A stretch of DNA of 64,000 nucleotides from Desulfosporosinus lacus DSM 15449 (GTDB lineage Bacteria; Bacillota; Desulfitobacteriia; Desulfitobacteriales; Desulfitobacteriaceae): assembly GCF_900129935.1 (NCBI RefSeq), contig NZ_FQXJ01000012.1, positions 1 through 64,000 on the forward strand. Reading direction: 5' to 3'. Every line of letters starts with the position of its first letter. The stretch's first letter is position 1. Made by a program: the position numbers and the translations under genes. Positions 32,901 through 42,680 of the stretch are shown piece by piece. The notes beneath the pieces are model-generated. The model made no database searches and had not been told where the DNA came from. It worked only from the letters and a program-made list of their open reading frames with translations.

Positions 32901-33707
32901 CTAGGCCGGTATAAAACCAAAATACATAAGTACAATGATTCCGAATACAACTCGGTAGTAACCAAAGGGCTTAAAATCCTTTTTGCTAACGTAACTCATG
33001 AATCCGGCAATTACTAACCAAGCTACTATAAATGATATGAAAAATCCGAAAGCTACCACTAGAAACTCATGTGAGTTGAGGGCGAGTCCATTTTTTAACA
33101 ATGTGTAACCAGAAGCAGCGACCATAGTAGGAATGGCTAAGAAGAAGGAAAATTCTGCAGCTACGACCCTTGAAGCACCTAATAACATGGCCCCTATGAT
33201 GGTTGAGGCTGAGCGTGAGGTTCCTGGTATCATAGCTAAACACTGGATAAACCCAATCAAAAGAGAAGTTCTGTAAGTGAGTTGTTTCATGGATTTAATA
33301 TTGAAGGCAGGTTTCTTGCTTTCAATATATAATAAAATTAATCCGCCGATTATGAGGGCTATAGCGACAACTGTCGTATTAAACAAAAGTTCTTCTATGT
33401 AATCCCCTACTAGAAATCCAATTCCAAGGGCAGGGAGAACCCCGACCAGGGTCTTTTTCCATAGCTCAAATATTTCTTGATTTTTGGCTGACTTATAATT
33501 GCCGAAGGGAATAAGTCTATGCCGAAAGTAAACAACGACGGAAAGAATTGCCCCCAGTTGTATCACTACATCGAACATATTTGCAAATTGTTCCGTAAAC
33601 CCAACAAACTGGTTCACTATGATTAGGTGCCCTGTCGAAGAAATCGGGAGGAATTCGGTAATTCCTTCTACGATCCCTAAAATCAAGGCGCTGACATAAT
33701 CGTTCAA
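32901..33707 (-). CDS. uppP: Undecaprenyl-diphosphatase
   Basis: 268 aa, BacA/UppP family with about eight membrane helices. Catalytic motifs: GIVEGITEFLPISSTGHL (residues about 11-28) and the PGTSRSAST loop (residues about 160-168). It recycles undecaprenyl diphosphate to the monophosphate carrier for cell wall synthesis and may confer bacitracin tolerance. Single gene. Confidence 0.95.
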   Translation of the reverse strand: MNDYVSALILGIVEGITEFLPISSTGHLIIVNQFVGFTEQFANMFDVVIQLGAILSVVVYFRHRLIPFGNYKSAKNQEIFELWKKTLVGVLPALGIGFLVGDYIEELLFNTTVVAIALIIGGLILLYIESKKPAFNIKSMKQLTYRTSLLIGFIQCLAMIPGTSRSASTIIGAMLLGASRVVAAEFSFFLAIPTMVAASGYTLLKNGLALNSHEFLVVAFGFFISFIVAWLVIAGFMSYVSKKDFKPFGYYRVVFGIIVLMYFGFIPA

Positions 33708-34008
33708 AGCATCATCTCATTTCTAAGTATTGATCACACACCTGACCATTATCCCATAGTTTTAATAAGCGAGTCAATGAATACAAGCCCGTAATTATTG
33801 GCAGGAAACGACAAATTAAATAGATTAAAAAATAATATTAACATCTGAGTATCTCATGGTAAAATAGTCATATTCAAATAATTATTGAATTCATAGTCTG
33901 CCAGTAGCCCGGAAAGTGCTTGCTAGGGTTTGGGTGGTTGAAAAGATAGGTTTGTTTTGAGTGGATTTTGGTTGATAATACACATAAGAGTGCTACAATG
34001 TATGAGAT

Positions 34009-34150
34009 AACAGTGAACTCGTTCAACTAAAGCTGAACATCGAGACTTCGGTGACGATAGTCTCCAGTACGATACTCTCCACTGGAGACTATCGTTACCG
34101 AAGTAGAATAAGGAACACCCACTTGAAGAAGTGGGAGTCTCGGAATTGAT
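34009..34150. repeat. Palindromic repeat unit B (IS200/IS605-end-like)
   Basis: 142-bp unit in inverse orientation to unit A. Outer ends GTGAACTCGTTCA and GTGGGAGTCTCGGAATTGAT are shared; the middle holds a long imperfect palindrome (ACGATAGTCTCCAGTACGAT... / ...) not found in A. It lies directly upstream of murT, ending 14 bp before its start codon, so the murT RBS follows the repeat. Confidence 0.7.
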
Positions 34151-34163
34151 TAAAGGAGTAAAC

Positions 34164-35570
34164 ATGAAGCGAACATGGCGTTTTTGGCTTGCCTTATGGG
34201 CTGGTAAGATAATAACTATGGGGCTGTTAGTTACAGGGAAAAAAGGGACGACCCTGCCCGGAAAGATTGCCAACTGGATTGACCCGCAGATCATGCGCCA
34301 CTTGAGTGTGGCCTATACTGATGGAATTATCATGGTTACCGGGACCAATGGAAAAACCACAACGGCTAATCTCCTGGCAAGTATTTTGCGTCAAGCCGGA
34401 AAAGTGTTTGCCTTTAACCAAGCGGGGGCGAACCTAGTGACTGGAATTACGGGAGCTTTAATACAGAATACAGGGTGGAATGGTTTATCACAAGCGAGTT
34501 TAGCATTGCTGGAAGTGGATGAAGCGACAGTTCCTAAGTTTTGTGAACAAGTGTCTCCCAGTCTAGCGATTGTCACTAACTTTTTCCGTGATCAGCTTGA
34601 TCGCTACGGAGAATTAGATACTACAGTACGTATGGTTAAAGGATCTTTGCCGAAAGAAACGGTTCTTGTCTTAAATGCGGACGATCCTTTAGTTGCTCAG
34701 TTTGGTACGAATCATAATCAGGCAATTTATTATGGGGTGGAGCGCACCCCAGACAGCCAAGGGGATAGTCAGGAGACAAGGGAAGCCAGATTTTGCCCCG
34801 GATGTGGAACGGCCTTAGATTATACGCTGTTTCACTACGGCCAATTGGGGATTTTCAAGTGTTCAGGGTGTGGTTTCCATCGTCCTGAACCTGAAATACT
34901 GGCGAAGGATGTTCATCTGGATGAAGGGTTGATGCTGTTTCAGGTTGATGAGGTTGCCTTTAGGATAGCTCTGCAAGGGTATTATAATCTGTACAATGCA
35001 CTTGCAGCTCTTACAGCAGCCCGTGAATTAGGTTTCAAGGATAAAGTTATTGAAAAGGGGCTGCGAGTGTTTATCCCTCAAGCCGGACGGATGGAACGGT
35101 TTAGTCTCCCGGAGGGGGACATCACCTTAACTCTCGTTAAGAATCCCACAGGGTTTGATCAGGTCATTCAGACAATGATTGGTGTCGATAGACCCCTGGG
35201 GATTTTAATCGGAATTAATGACCTAGCAGCGGATGGGCGAGATATTTCTTGGCTTTGGGATGTGAACTTTGAACGATTAGGAACGCATGAGGCACGCATA
35301 CAGAAAGTGGTATGTACAGGTCTTAGAGCAGAAGACATAGCCTTAAGGCTAAAATATGCCGGCGTATCCGTCGAGAAACTTATACTTGAACATAGTTTGA
35401 CTGGAGCCCTTAAGATGTTGACAGGAAGTCGGGCAGAGGGCGAAGCTTGGTTTATATTACCTACGTATACTCTGCTCTTTCCGCTTCGGGAGATCGTGGA
35501 AGACCGTCAAAAGAGTGCGGGGCTGTCGAATTCGGGAGCTAAGGAACGTGGAGAGGAGGCAAGGGCGTGA
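34164..35570 (+). CDS. murT: Lipid II isoglutaminyl synthase, Mur-ligase subunit MurT
   Basis: 468 aa from ATG 34164 (AAAGGAG 6 bases upstream). Mur ligase ATP site GTNGKTTTANLL, a Cys4 zinc ribbon inserted in the middle domain (CPGCG at about 208 and CSGCG at about 229), and the C-terminal DUF1727 domain. With GatD it amidates the D-Glu of the lipid II stem peptide. The stop overlaps gatD by 4 bp. Confidence 0.95.
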   Translation: MKRTWRFWLALWAGKIITMGLLVTGKKGTTLPGKIANWIDPQIMRHLSVAYTDGIIMVTGTNGKTTTANLLASILRQAGKVFAFNQAGANLVTGITGALIQNTGWNGLSQASLALLEVDEATVPKFCEQVSPSLAIVTNFFRDQLDRYGELDTTVRMVKGSLPKETVLVLNADDPLVAQFGTNHNQAIYYGVERTPDSQGDSQETREARFCPGCGTALDYTLFHYGQLGIFKCSGCGFHRPEPEILAKDVHLDEGLMLFQVDEVAFRIALQGYYNLYNALAALTAARELGFKDKVIEKGLRVFIPQAGRMERFSLPEGDITLTLVKNPTGFDQVIQTMIGVDRPLGILIGINDLAADGRDISWLWDVNFERLGTHEARIQKVVCTGLRAEDIALRLKYAGVSVEKLILEHSLTGALKMLTGSRAEGEAWFILPTYTLLFPLREIVEDRQKSAGLSNSGAKERGEEARA

Positions 35571-36319
35571 AACTTGCTATTTGCCATCTGTATCCGGATT
35601 TACTAGACCTTTATGGAGATAGAGGTAATATTTTAACGTTAGCGGCTCGGTGCCGCTGGAGGGGAATTGAACCGGTAATTCAAAAAGCCTCCCTAGGGGA
35701 AGACCTGGATTTCATGGGTATGGATATTCTGTTTATTGGCGGCGGTTCTGACCGTGAACAAGGCCTGTTGGTTCAAGATCTTATGCGTCGGGAGAATGAA
35801 CTTAGAAAGGCCATTGAAAATGGTCTTGTCGTGCTTTCTATTTGTGGTGGTTATCAAATGCTGGGAAAATACTATCAAATGACTAATGGGGAAAGAATTG
35901 ACGGGTTGGGCATCTTGGATATCTGGACAATTGCTGGGGCAAAGCGTCTGATTGGAAATGTGGTTGTGGAACTTGACGAGAAAAAATCAAGCGGTAATTC
36001 CAATAAATTTAGGACAATGGTTGGGTTTGAGAATCATTCAGGCAAAACTTATTTGGGTGAAGGGATCAGCCCTTTGGGCAAAGTCTTATTCGGTCATGGA
36101 AATAACGGTGAGGACAGTGGGGAAGGGGTACGTCACCTCAACGTCTTTGGAACGTATTTACATGGACCCCTCCTCCCTAAGAATCCGCATCTCGCCGATT
36201 TGTTATTAGAATTGGCTATTCAAAGGCGTGGAGTGGACACTTCCTTGATGGAACTTGACGATTGCTTGGAAGATTTAGCGCATAAGGCCATGGTCAAAAG
36301 GCTATTGAAACAGGCCTAA
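35567..36319 (+). CDS. gatD: Lipid II isoglutaminyl synthase, glutaminase subunit GatD
   Basis: 250 aa. Class I glutamine amidotransferase (CobB/CobQ-like): nucleophile Cys in VLSICGGYQMLG (about residue 94), and the catalytic His in FGTYLHGPLLPKNP (about residue 197). It supplies ammonia to MurT. Coupled to murT by overlap. Confidence 0.95.
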   Translation: MKLAICHLYPDLLDLYGDRGNILTLAARCRWRGIEPVIQKASLGEDLDFMGMDILFIGGGSDREQGLLVQDLMRRENELRKAIENGLVVLSICGGYQMLGKYYQMTNGERIDGLGILDIWTIAGAKRLIGNVVVELDEKKSSGNSNKFRTMVGFENHSGKTYLGEGISPLGKVLFGHGNNGEDSGEGVRHLNVFGTYLHGPLLPKNPHLADLLLELAIQRRGVDTSLMELDDCLEDLAHKAMVKRLLKQA

Positions 36320-36498
36320 AATCATGGCTATGATTGGTTAATAACAAAAATCAGTATATCAAGAGTGATATACTGATATACTATAGTTAATGAAGGATTC
36401 TTGATAAAAGTTCTCATCCATATTGTCTCTTACCATAATTTACATGGTGAAATAACCTTGATTTCGAGGGGTTTTGGTTTATTTACCTGTGGAATTCG

Positions 36499-36528
36499 TT
36501 GACACTTTTTTAGATTACTGTCTATAAT
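36499..36528 (+). promoter_or_regulatory. SigA-type promoter of mazEF
   Basis: TTGACA (36499-36504), 18-bp spacer, TATAAT (36523-36528), 39 bp before the mazE start. Confidence 0.75.
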
Positions 36529-36566
36529 AGAGTATAGCTTTAGCTAAATGACTTGGGGGTGCTAAT

Positions 36567-36845
36567 GTGGCAGAAAGTAAGCGAATTATGATTAGTTTGC
36601 CGGAGAGTTTGCTTGCGGAGGTTGATGGGATCGTCACAGTTGAAAAGCGTAATCGCAGCGAATTTATTCGAGAAGCATTGAATAGCATCCTTCACGAACG
36701 CCGGAAGAAGGGAATCCATGAGCAAATGCGTAAAGGGTACCTCGAAATGGCGCAACTGAATTTATCCATAGCTAGAGAATTGTTTCAAACGGAACAAGAA
36801 GTACTAGAGTATTATGAAGAAACGATGGTGGCGTATCAGAGATGA
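36567..36845 (+). CDS. mazE: MazE/NdoAI-type ribbon-helix-helix antitoxin
   Basis: 92 aa. N-terminal ribbon-helix-helix ([19 protein letters not shown] ... [10 protein letters not shown]), C-terminal helical toxin-binding part. It binds and inhibits the MazF RNase encoded 4 bp into its end and represses its own promoter. GTG start with GGGGGTG upstream. Confidence 0.9.
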   Translation: MAESKRIMISLPESLLAEVDGIVTVEKRNRSEFIREALNSILHERRKKGIHEQMRKGYLEMAQLNLSIARELFQTEQEVLEYYEETMVAYQR

Positions 36846-37192
36846 TGATAAAACGCGGGGAAATTTATTACGCTGAGCTTAACCCCGTCGTCGGCTCAGA
36901 ACAGGGAGGAACTCGTCCCGTCCTCGTGGTCCAAAATGACATAGGGAATCAATTTAGCCCGACGACAATTATTGCCGCGATCACTTCACAGATTGCTAAA
37001 GCGAAGTTACCGACTCACGTAGAGGTAAGAGCTAAACGCAGCGGATTAGAACGGGATTCGGTCATCCTTACGGAGCAGATCAGAACGATTGATAAAAGTC
37101 GGCTGAAGGAAAAAGTAGCGGTATTGGATGAAGAAGTGATGCTAAGAGTAGATCAAGCCATCGAAATTAGTTTAGGGCTTGCGGATATTTAA
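36842..37192 (+). CDS. mazF: MazF/NdoA mRNA interferase
   Basis: 116 aa, the NdoA (EndoA) form usual in Firmicutes: [31 protein letters not shown] with the active-site Arg, IIAAITSQ and [13 protein letters not shown]. It cleaves single-stranded RNA, in B. subtilis at UACAU. The start is ATG 36842 or 36845; overlap with mazE. Confidence 0.95.
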   Translation: MMIKRGEIYYAELNPVVGSEQGGTRPVLVVQNDIGNQFSPTTIIAAITSQIAKAKLPTHVEVRAKRSGLERDSVILTEQIRTIDKSRLKEKVAVLDEEVMLRVDQAIEISLGLADI

Positions 37193-37210
37193 TATATAGT
37201 TTCTGAAGAG

Positions 37211-37247
37211 GCAGCGCTGCGGAATGAATACCGACGCTGTTTTTGTT
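37211..37247 (+). terminator. Terminator after mazEF
   Basis: CAGCG-CTGCGG...CCGA-CGCTG with TTTTTG, just after mazF. Confidence 0.75.
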
Positions 37248-37257
37248 TGGCATAGAT

Positions 37258-37425
37258 GACAAGTACAAAAAAGAGACGACTACTGTCGTCCCTCTTTGTA
37301 CGGGTTCACCTGCACACATGTCACAGATAAGAATATCTTTACAAACATGAGTTCCATAGCAGATGTTATCTCCGATTTTTGTCGCGCCATTTGCGCGATC
37401 TCAATGTCAGCTCACCTTTTAGTTT
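37258..37425 (-). other. Structured minus-strand intergenic element
   Basis: Read on the minus strand: AAAGGTGAG, about 120 nt with open frames containing a C-x2-C-like stretch (ILICDMCAGEP) but no proper start, then AGAGGGACGAC-AGTA-GTCGTCTCTTTTTT, a good terminator. This could be a small RNA or a decayed small gene; I cannot decide which. Confidence 0.3.
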
Positions 37426-37587
37426 AGAACAAGTGCAAGTTTTTGTCAACTTTAAAAGAGTGTATACAGTATTCCTTGTTAATTAATAGAGGGATTTGTG
37501 GATTTGTGACGAATAAATTGTACATAACTGACATACTTTAAAGGAACTAAATGGTAAAAAAATACAAGAAATGGAAGGAGAACCCGC

Positions 37588-38313
37588 TTGATTCAATTAG
37601 AAGGGGTAAATAAACATTTTGGTCATTTGCATGTCTTGAAAGATATTAATCTAACGGTAAAGTCGGGAGAAAAATTGGTGGTCATTGGCCCCAGTGGATC
37701 AGGCAAGAGCACATTAATTCGATGTATGAACCTGTTAGAAAAGCCAAGTTCAGGTAAAGTTACGGTGGACGGGGTAGACATAACTGCTCATAAGGCATTA
37801 GTGGCTAAAGTTCGTCAGTCAGTTGCTATGGTCTTCCAGCAATTTAACCTCTACCCACATAAAACAGTTTTGGAAAATTTAACTCTTGCTCCTATGCTTA
37901 TTAAGAAAGTGCCTCAGGCGGAAGCAGTTAAGGCTGGTCTGGCTTATCTTGATCGTGTGGGATTAAAAGAAAAAGCTAATGTATATCCGTCCCAACTTTC
38001 TGGGGGTCAGCAACAACGTGTGGCCATTGCTAGGGCCTTGGCAATGCGGCCTAAAATTATGCTTTTTGATGAGCCTACATCGGCTCTAGATCCGGAAATG
38101 ATCCAGGAAGTTCTTGATGTTATGGTTGATTTAGCTCATGAGGGAATCACAATGGTGGTTGTCACCCATGAAATGGGTTTTGCTAAAACGGTTGCAGATC
38201 GCGTCATCTTCATGGATGATGGACAGATAGTGGAAGAGAATTCTCCCCAACGCTTTTTTGAAAACCCTACGCATGAACGCACCAAGTCATTCTTAAGCCG
38301 GATTTTACGCTAA
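37588..38313 (+). CDS. glnQ: Polar amino acid ABC transporter ATPase
   Basis: 241 aa. Walker [11 protein letters not shown]-loop [10 protein letters not shown], signature LSGGQQQR, Walker [16 protein letters not shown]; the GlnQ/HisP-type sequence is clear. TTG start with GGAAGGAG upstream. First gene of a four-gene importer (ATPase, binding protein, two permeases). Confidence 0.92.
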   Translation: MIQLEGVNKHFGHLHVLKDINLTVKSGEKLVVIGPSGSGKSTLIRCMNLLEKPSSGKVTVDGVDITAHKALVAKVRQSVAMVFQQFNLYPHKTVLENLTLAPMLIKKVPQAEAVKAGLAYLDRVGLKEKANVYPSQLSGGQQQRVAIARALAMRPKIMLFDEPTSALDPEMIQEVLDVMVDLAHEGITMVVVTHEMGFAKTVADRVIFMDDGQIVEENSPQRFFENPTHERTKSFLSRILR

Positions 38314-38412
38314 ACTTTAAATTCGGTTACTTCATAGGTGTAATTATTCTGGTTTAATATGGAAAGCGCAGGTAAGCTGTGACTATAGAATTGGAAGAGG
38401 GGGATATATATA

Positions 38413-39222
38413 ATGAAGAAATTTGGTATTATTTTAACAAGTTTATTATTAGTTGCCGGTCTGGTAACAGGATGTGGGTCTACTCCGACTACCCCAGACA
38501 AAGGCGCCGGCGGATTGCCTGCAGATGTACAGGCCATCAAAGACCGGGGGGTTCTAAAAGTAGGGGTTAAAGTCGATGTCCCTAATTTTGGATATAAGGA
38601 TCCAAAGACGGAAGAAATCACTGGATTTGAAATTGATTTAGCTAATGCCATCTCTAAAGAAATTTTGGGAACTGAGAAAATCGAACCTGCTGCCGTTACG
38701 GCGAAAACTCGAGGTCCCTTAGTGGACAGCGGGGATGTAGACCTAGTTATTGCCACATTTACCGTTACGGAAGAGCGAAAAAAGAGTTACAACTTCTCTG
38801 ACGCGTATTTTACCGATGGTGTAAAATTAATGGTTAAAAAGGATTCCGGTATTCAAGGTCTCAAAGATTTAAACGGTAAAAAGATCGGTGTAGCCCAAAG
38901 CGCCACCAGTAAGAAGGCTATTCAAGAGGCTGCTGATAAGATTGGAGCAAAAGTCACCTTCATGGAGTTCAGTACCTATCCGGAAATTAAGGCAGCTTTG
39001 GATTCTGGCCGAGTTGACTGTTTCTCCGTAGATGGATCTATCCTATCTGGTTATTTAGATGATTCAACGGTTATTCTGGCGGATAGTTTTAGTCCTCAAG
39101 ATTATGGAGTTGCCTCTAAAAAAGGAAATGACGGATTAGCTAAATTAGTAAATGATACGATTGCAAAGCTCAAAACATCTGGAGAGCTTGATAAAATGAC
39201 ACAAAAGTGGGGTCTTAAATAG
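38413..39222 (+). CDS. Polar amino acid ABC transporter binding lipoprotein
   Basis: 269 aa. Lipobox VTGC (Cys about 17), then an SBP_bac_3 domain: LKVGVKVDVPNFGYKDPKTEEITGFEIDLANAIS and TFTVTEERKKSYNFSDAYF. The Arg in TEERKKS normally binds the ligand carboxylate. Glutamine, glutamate or aspartate are likely substrates. Its stop shares the first base of the permease GTG. Confidence 0.9.
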   Translation: MKKFGIILTSLLLVAGLVTGCGSTPTTPDKGAGGLPADVQAIKDRGVLKVGVKVDVPNFGYKDPKTEEITGFEIDLANAISKEILGTEKIEPAAVTAKTRGPLVDSGDVDLVIATFTVTEERKKSYNFSDAYFTDGVKLMVKKDSGIQGLKDLNGKKIGVAQSATSKKAIQEAADKIGAKVTFMEFSTYPEIKAALDSGRVDCFSVDGSILSGYLDDSTVILADSFSPQDYGVASKKGNDGLAKLVNDTIAKLKTSGELDKMTQKWGLK

Positions 39223-39893
39223 TGGTTGGTCCTTTTGCTTGGTTTAAATGGGAAGCCCTTTTTCGCGATTGGACGGTATTTGCTGAGGGGTTTAAAACCA
39301 CCATTATGGTGGCCGTCCTTTCCCTTGCATTGGCCCTGATACTGGGAATAGTGTTTGGGGTGCTAGGGACTTCTCAGTGGAAACTCGCCAAGCTGGTAAG
39401 TCGCGTCTATGTGGAATTCATTCAAAATACGCCACTCGTTATCCAAGTTTATTTCCTCTATCATGGGTTGCCTCACATGGATGTTATGATACCTGTCTTC
39501 GCAGTGGGTGTTTTAGGTGTCGGCGTGTATCATGGCGCTTATATTGCGGAAGTGGTCAGGGCTGGAATCGACTCGATCCACAAGGGGCAAATGGAAGCAG
39601 CTTTATCTCAGGGCTTTAGTTTTTGGGGAGCTATGCGGCACGTTATCTTGCCGCAAGCATCCCGAATCGTTTTACCACCCCTCACTAATCAAGCGGTTAA
39701 CCTGATTAAAAACACATCCGTACTTGCTATGGTTGCCGGCGGTGACCTGATGTATCGTGCGGACTCCTGGTCAAGTGACAATCTCTACTATGGGCCTGCG
39801 TATGTTGCAATTGGTCTGCTTTATCTCCTTCTTTGTTTGCCTTTAGCGACCTTGACACGCCGCTTAGAAGGTAAAACGGGGGTGTCATCATGA
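39222..39893 (+). CDS. Polar amino acid ABC permease 1
   Basis: 223 aa, HisM/GlnP type: [14 protein letters not shown], the EAA loop [22 protein letters not shown] and [12 protein letters not shown]. About five helices. GTG start overlapping the binding-protein stop; 4-bp overlap with permease 2. Confidence 0.92.
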   Translation: MVGPFAWFKWEALFRDWTVFAEGFKTTIMVAVLSLALALILGIVFGVLGTSQWKLAKLVSRVYVEFIQNTPLVIQVYFLYHGLPHMDVMIPVFAVGVLGVGVYHGAYIAEVVRAGIDSIHKGQMEAALSQGFSFWGAMRHVILPQASRIVLPPLTNQAVNLIKNTSVLAMVAGGDLMYRADSWSSDNLYYGPAYVAIGLLYLLLCLPLATLTRRLEGKTGVSS

Positions 39894-40540
39894 TTCAAGA
39901 GGTCTTTAAACCTGAACTTATTCGTTTTCTTGGTCAAGGACTATTGACGACTATCTATATTGCAGTTATGGCTATTCTGATTAGTTTTGTCTTCGGAACT
40001 GTCCTTGGCATTGCTCGTTACTCTAAACAACCTATTCTGGGTAGAATCGCTACAATTTATATTGAATGCGTTCGTAACATTCCTATGCTTCTTTTTATCT
40101 TAGTTTTTCGTTTTATGACCACTATGAAACCGATTAATTCAGGAATTGTCGCAATCGCAGTCTTCACTTCGGCCATCATTGCCGAGATTGTCCGAGGGGG
40201 GTTAACCTCCATTGATAAAGGACAGTGGGAAGCCGCCAAGTCACAGGGCTTTTCTTATCGTCAAACCCTGACGAATATTATTCTGCCTCAAGCTATGCAC
40301 AAAATGATCCCGCCTTTAGTATCTCAGTTTATAACAGTTATTAAGGATACATCATTTGTATGGGTTGTGGGTGTAGAAGATTTGACAGGTAAAGGCATGA
40401 TTATTTTAGGACAATACGGTACAACTGCTCAGTTCTTTGCTATCTTTGGGATGATTGCATCAACGTATTTCGTTCTGAATTATTCACTCTCAATTATAGC
40501 CCGTCGACAACAACTTAAAATGGTACACCAGAGTTATTAA
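39890..40540 (+). CDS. Polar amino acid ABC permease 2
   Basis: 216 aa, same family: [51 protein letters not shown]. Forms a heterodimer with permease 1. Ends the operon; a terminator follows at 40600. Confidence 0.92.
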   Translation: MIQEVFKPELIRFLGQGLLTTIYIAVMAILISFVFGTVLGIARYSKQPILGRIATIYIECVRNIPMLLFILVFRFMTTMKPINSGIVAIAVFTSAIIAEIVRGGLTSIDKGQWEAAKSQGFSYRQTLTNIILPQAMHKMIPPLVSQFITVIKDTSFVWVVGVEDLTGKGMIILGQYGTTAQFFAIFGMIASTYFVLNYSLSIIARRQQLKMVHQSY

Positions 40541-40599
40541 GTTGTTTTAACGAGTTGTTAGTAAATATTTTCTGAAAAAAATTATGACTCTTCTTAGTG

Positions 40600-40629
40600 G
40601 ACGACCCTAGATTAGGGTCGTCTTTTTTA
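40600..40629 (+). terminator. Terminator after the amino acid transporter operon
   Basis: GACGACCCTAGATTAGGGTCGTC followed by TTTTTT. Confidence 0.92.
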
Positions 40630-40727
40630 TAATAAAGGCAGTTTTATCACAAATGTAAGATTCTTTACCGACTTAAGGCGGATGAACTAAAAGGATGACA
40701 TTTTCGCTACTGAAAAAGGCGAATTTA

Positions 40728-40817
40728 ATGTCCGAGATCCCTGCGGAACAATTTGAGCATAGTGATCGTGATTTAATCAAGACCGCAGAGGACAACTTAA
40801 GCGGGTCAAATGAGTAA
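40728..40817 (+). CDS. Possible 29-aa ORF in an otherwise empty gap
   Basis: ATG 40728 with AAAGGCG-like upstream sequence encodes an acidic peptide (SEIPAEQFEHSDRDLIKTAE). The frame can be extended to ATG 40695. It reads like protein but is too short to judge. The rest of 40630-41059 shows only a hairpin near 40905-40935 and no gene. Confidence 0.2.
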   Translation: MSEIPAEQFEHSDRDLIKTAEDNLSGSNE

Positions 40818-41059
40818 TGGTATGATAATCTAGTTAAGAGAGTAAATTGATAAAGAAAACCCACAACTTTTCAAGCGGAACAAGAAGCGATGGTATCTTA
40901 AAGGGACTCTGATTTTTTAAATCAGGGTCTCTTATTCATAAGAAATTCACAACTTTTTCATGAGTTAATCGTATCAGAGAGTTAGACTAAGGACATAGAA
41001 GGACAGCAGATTCACAGGAAACGTAACAGAAATTAATAATCGATTGGGAGGAATATTCA

Positions 41060-41500
41060 ATGAAAAAATTCAGTAAAAGAATTACCGTGATCGTAGGTAC
41101 TGCAACATTAGTTCTAGGTCTCATGGCTTTGCCGGCCTTGGCAGAAACGTCTCAGCAACAAGGAAGTGGATGGTTTGGACAAATGAATGGATACATGCAG
41201 AAAACCTTTTCACCGGAACAACACCAAACTCTTATGAATTCGACCGAAATGCAAAACCTTCATAATTCGCAGGGTATGCAGAATGCAATGCAAACAGGCG
41301 ATTTTGAGAAGATGCAAGAACTCATGAATTCCAATCCGGTAGTTAAAGCTCAAATGGGTCAAGAGAACATAGATAAGATGAATGAATTTATGAGTAAATC
41401 TGGAGGGAGCATGATGACCAAAAGTAGTGGTATGACCGGTACCCGCGGTTCTATGATGAATGGGAGTGTAAATGGAATGGCATCTCAGTCAAATAATTAA
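41060..41500 (+). CDS. Secreted Met/Gln-rich protein
   Basis: 146 aa with a Sec signal peptide (KKFSKRITVIVGTATLVLG ... ALPALAE, cleavage about residue 29). The mature part has about 24 Met in 117 residues, in patterns such as MMTKSSGM and SMMNG, which could bind Cu(I) or Ag(I). A helical middle segment (FEKMQELMNSNPVVKAQM) repeats twice loosely. No family recognised. Good RBS (GGGAGG). It heads a three-gene run with two SHOCT proteins. Confidence 0.65.
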   Translation: MKKFSKRITVIVGTATLVLGLMALPALAETSQQQGSGWFGQMNGYMQKTFSPEQHQTLMNSTEMQNLHNSQGMQNAMQTGDFEKMQELMNSNPVVKAQMGQENIDKMNEFMSKSGGSMMTKSSGMTGTRGSMMNGSVNGMASQSNN

Positions 41501-41517
41501 AAGGAGAGAGAGCTTAA

Positions 41518-41739
41518 ATGATGATTGGTTTAATTCTGTTAGCCGTTATTGCTTATTATATGTTTAGTCCATCTAGTTCTGGAGCTTCATGCTGTATGGG
41601 CCATCAATCTCAAGCGAATACACCACTGGATATCTTGAATGAACGATATGCACGCGGTGAGATTCAAAGAGATGAATACCTTGAAAGGAAACGAGAACTC
41701 TCTGGGCAAAAACGGTACGTATCTATTAAAAAAGAATAA
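41518..41739 (+). CDS. Small membrane protein with SHOCT domain 1
   Basis: 73 aa: one N-terminal helix (IGLILLAVIAYYMFS), a CCMGH motif, and a C-terminal SHOCT module (PLDILNERYARGEIQRDEYLERKREL), an oligomerisation-type motif. It starts 17 bp after the Met-rich gene. Cys-Cys-Met-x-His at the membrane surface could bind copper. Confidence 0.75.
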   Translation: MMIGLILLAVIAYYMFSPSSSGASCCMGHQSQANTPLDILNERYARGEIQRDEYLERKRELSGQKRYVSIKKE

Positions 41740-41818
41740 ACAGCGTTTTATATTCGAAAGGGAATATCGAAGGCTGTATTTATAGAAAATCAAAAATATG
41801 TTTGAAGGAGGAATTTAC

Positions 41819-42100
41819 ATGATGGGTGGCTGGGGTAATATGATGGGTGGTTGGGGATATGGTGGTTACGGAAGCGGCGGCTATGGGATGATGGGTATGG
41901 CGGGAATAGGAATGCATCTCATCTTCGGGATTGGGATTATCCTTCTGGGTATCTATCTATTTCGTCGAAATGCCTCACCTGTTCATAACGGGGCAACAGG
42001 TAAGCATAGTGCTATGGACATCCTGCGCGAACGATATGCGCGTGGCGAGATAGATTCAGAGGAATTCCAGAGCAGGAAACGGGATTTAGAGATTAAATAA
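41819..42100 (+). CDS. Gly/Met-rich membrane protein with SHOCT domain 2
   Basis: 93 aa from ATG 41819 (GGAGGAA upstream). The N-terminus is a Gly/Met/Trp/Tyr-rich stretch (MMGGWG twice), followed by one helix (HLIFGIGIILLGIYLF) and a SHOCT module (AMDILRERYARGEIDSEEFQSRKRDL) about 60% alike to the previous gene. The Met-rich extracellular end again suggests metal contact. Confidence 0.75.
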   Translation: MMGGWGNMMGGWGYGGYGSGGYGMMGMAGIGMHLIFGIGIILLGIYLFRRNASPVHNGATGKHSAMDILRERYARGEIDSEEFQSRKRDLEIK

Positions 42101-42104
42101 TTAA

Positions 42105-42157
42105 AAACCATAAAAGCGGCTGAGGATGAACTGATCCTCAGCCGCTTTTATGGTTTA
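42105..42157. terminator. Long perfect hairpin after the SHOCT genes
   Basis: About 23 bp of perfect stem (AAACCATAAAAGCGGCTGAG ...) around a 6-nt loop; acts as terminator in at least the plus direction. Confidence 0.88.
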
Positions 42158-42339
42158 CTGATGAATGAAATAACTCTGCTAATCTTAACTTTGTTTCGAC
42201 TAAAGCTAAATTACAAAATTCCTTACCCGTTGTAACATTTTTTCACATTTTCGCAAAACATTTTCATAGTTTAGTAAATACCAGTTAATATGCCTTCAGT
42301 ATAATTGGCTTCGAAAGGAGGAATAGTTCTTATCTTAAG

Positions 42340-42560
42340 GAAGGGGAGGTATTATATGTGAATAAGATGATTTAATCGTTAAATTCAATAAGGAAACAAT
42401 TACGTTTTCTGGCTGAAACTGAAACGATAGGTAGATAATGAAATCCATACTCCAGTGGACGAAGAAGAAGCGGTGGATAATGAAATTCCTGCTCCTACGG
42501 ACCAAGGACAAACGGTAAATAGAAGGTATGCCAAGCTCCTCCCCTCTTTAAGATAAATTG
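42340..42560 (+). pseudogene. Decayed small gene region
   Basis: GGGGAGG precedes a GTG that stops after five codons (42359-42376). Further on, a second frame (from about 42424) reads VDNEIHTPVDEEEAVDNEIP and ends TVNRRYAKLLPSLR, which looks like coding sequence with an internal repeat but lacks a start. The origin is not recognised. Confidence 0.3.
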
Positions 42561-42680
42561 CAGAACATTTACGACAATCTGTTAAGTATTTTTGGAACAA
42601 CTTTCACCCAATAATCGGATTACCAGAATAAAAATTTTATACCTAGGCAGCATAGGAAGGATATTCCTGGCTCCTAAGGG

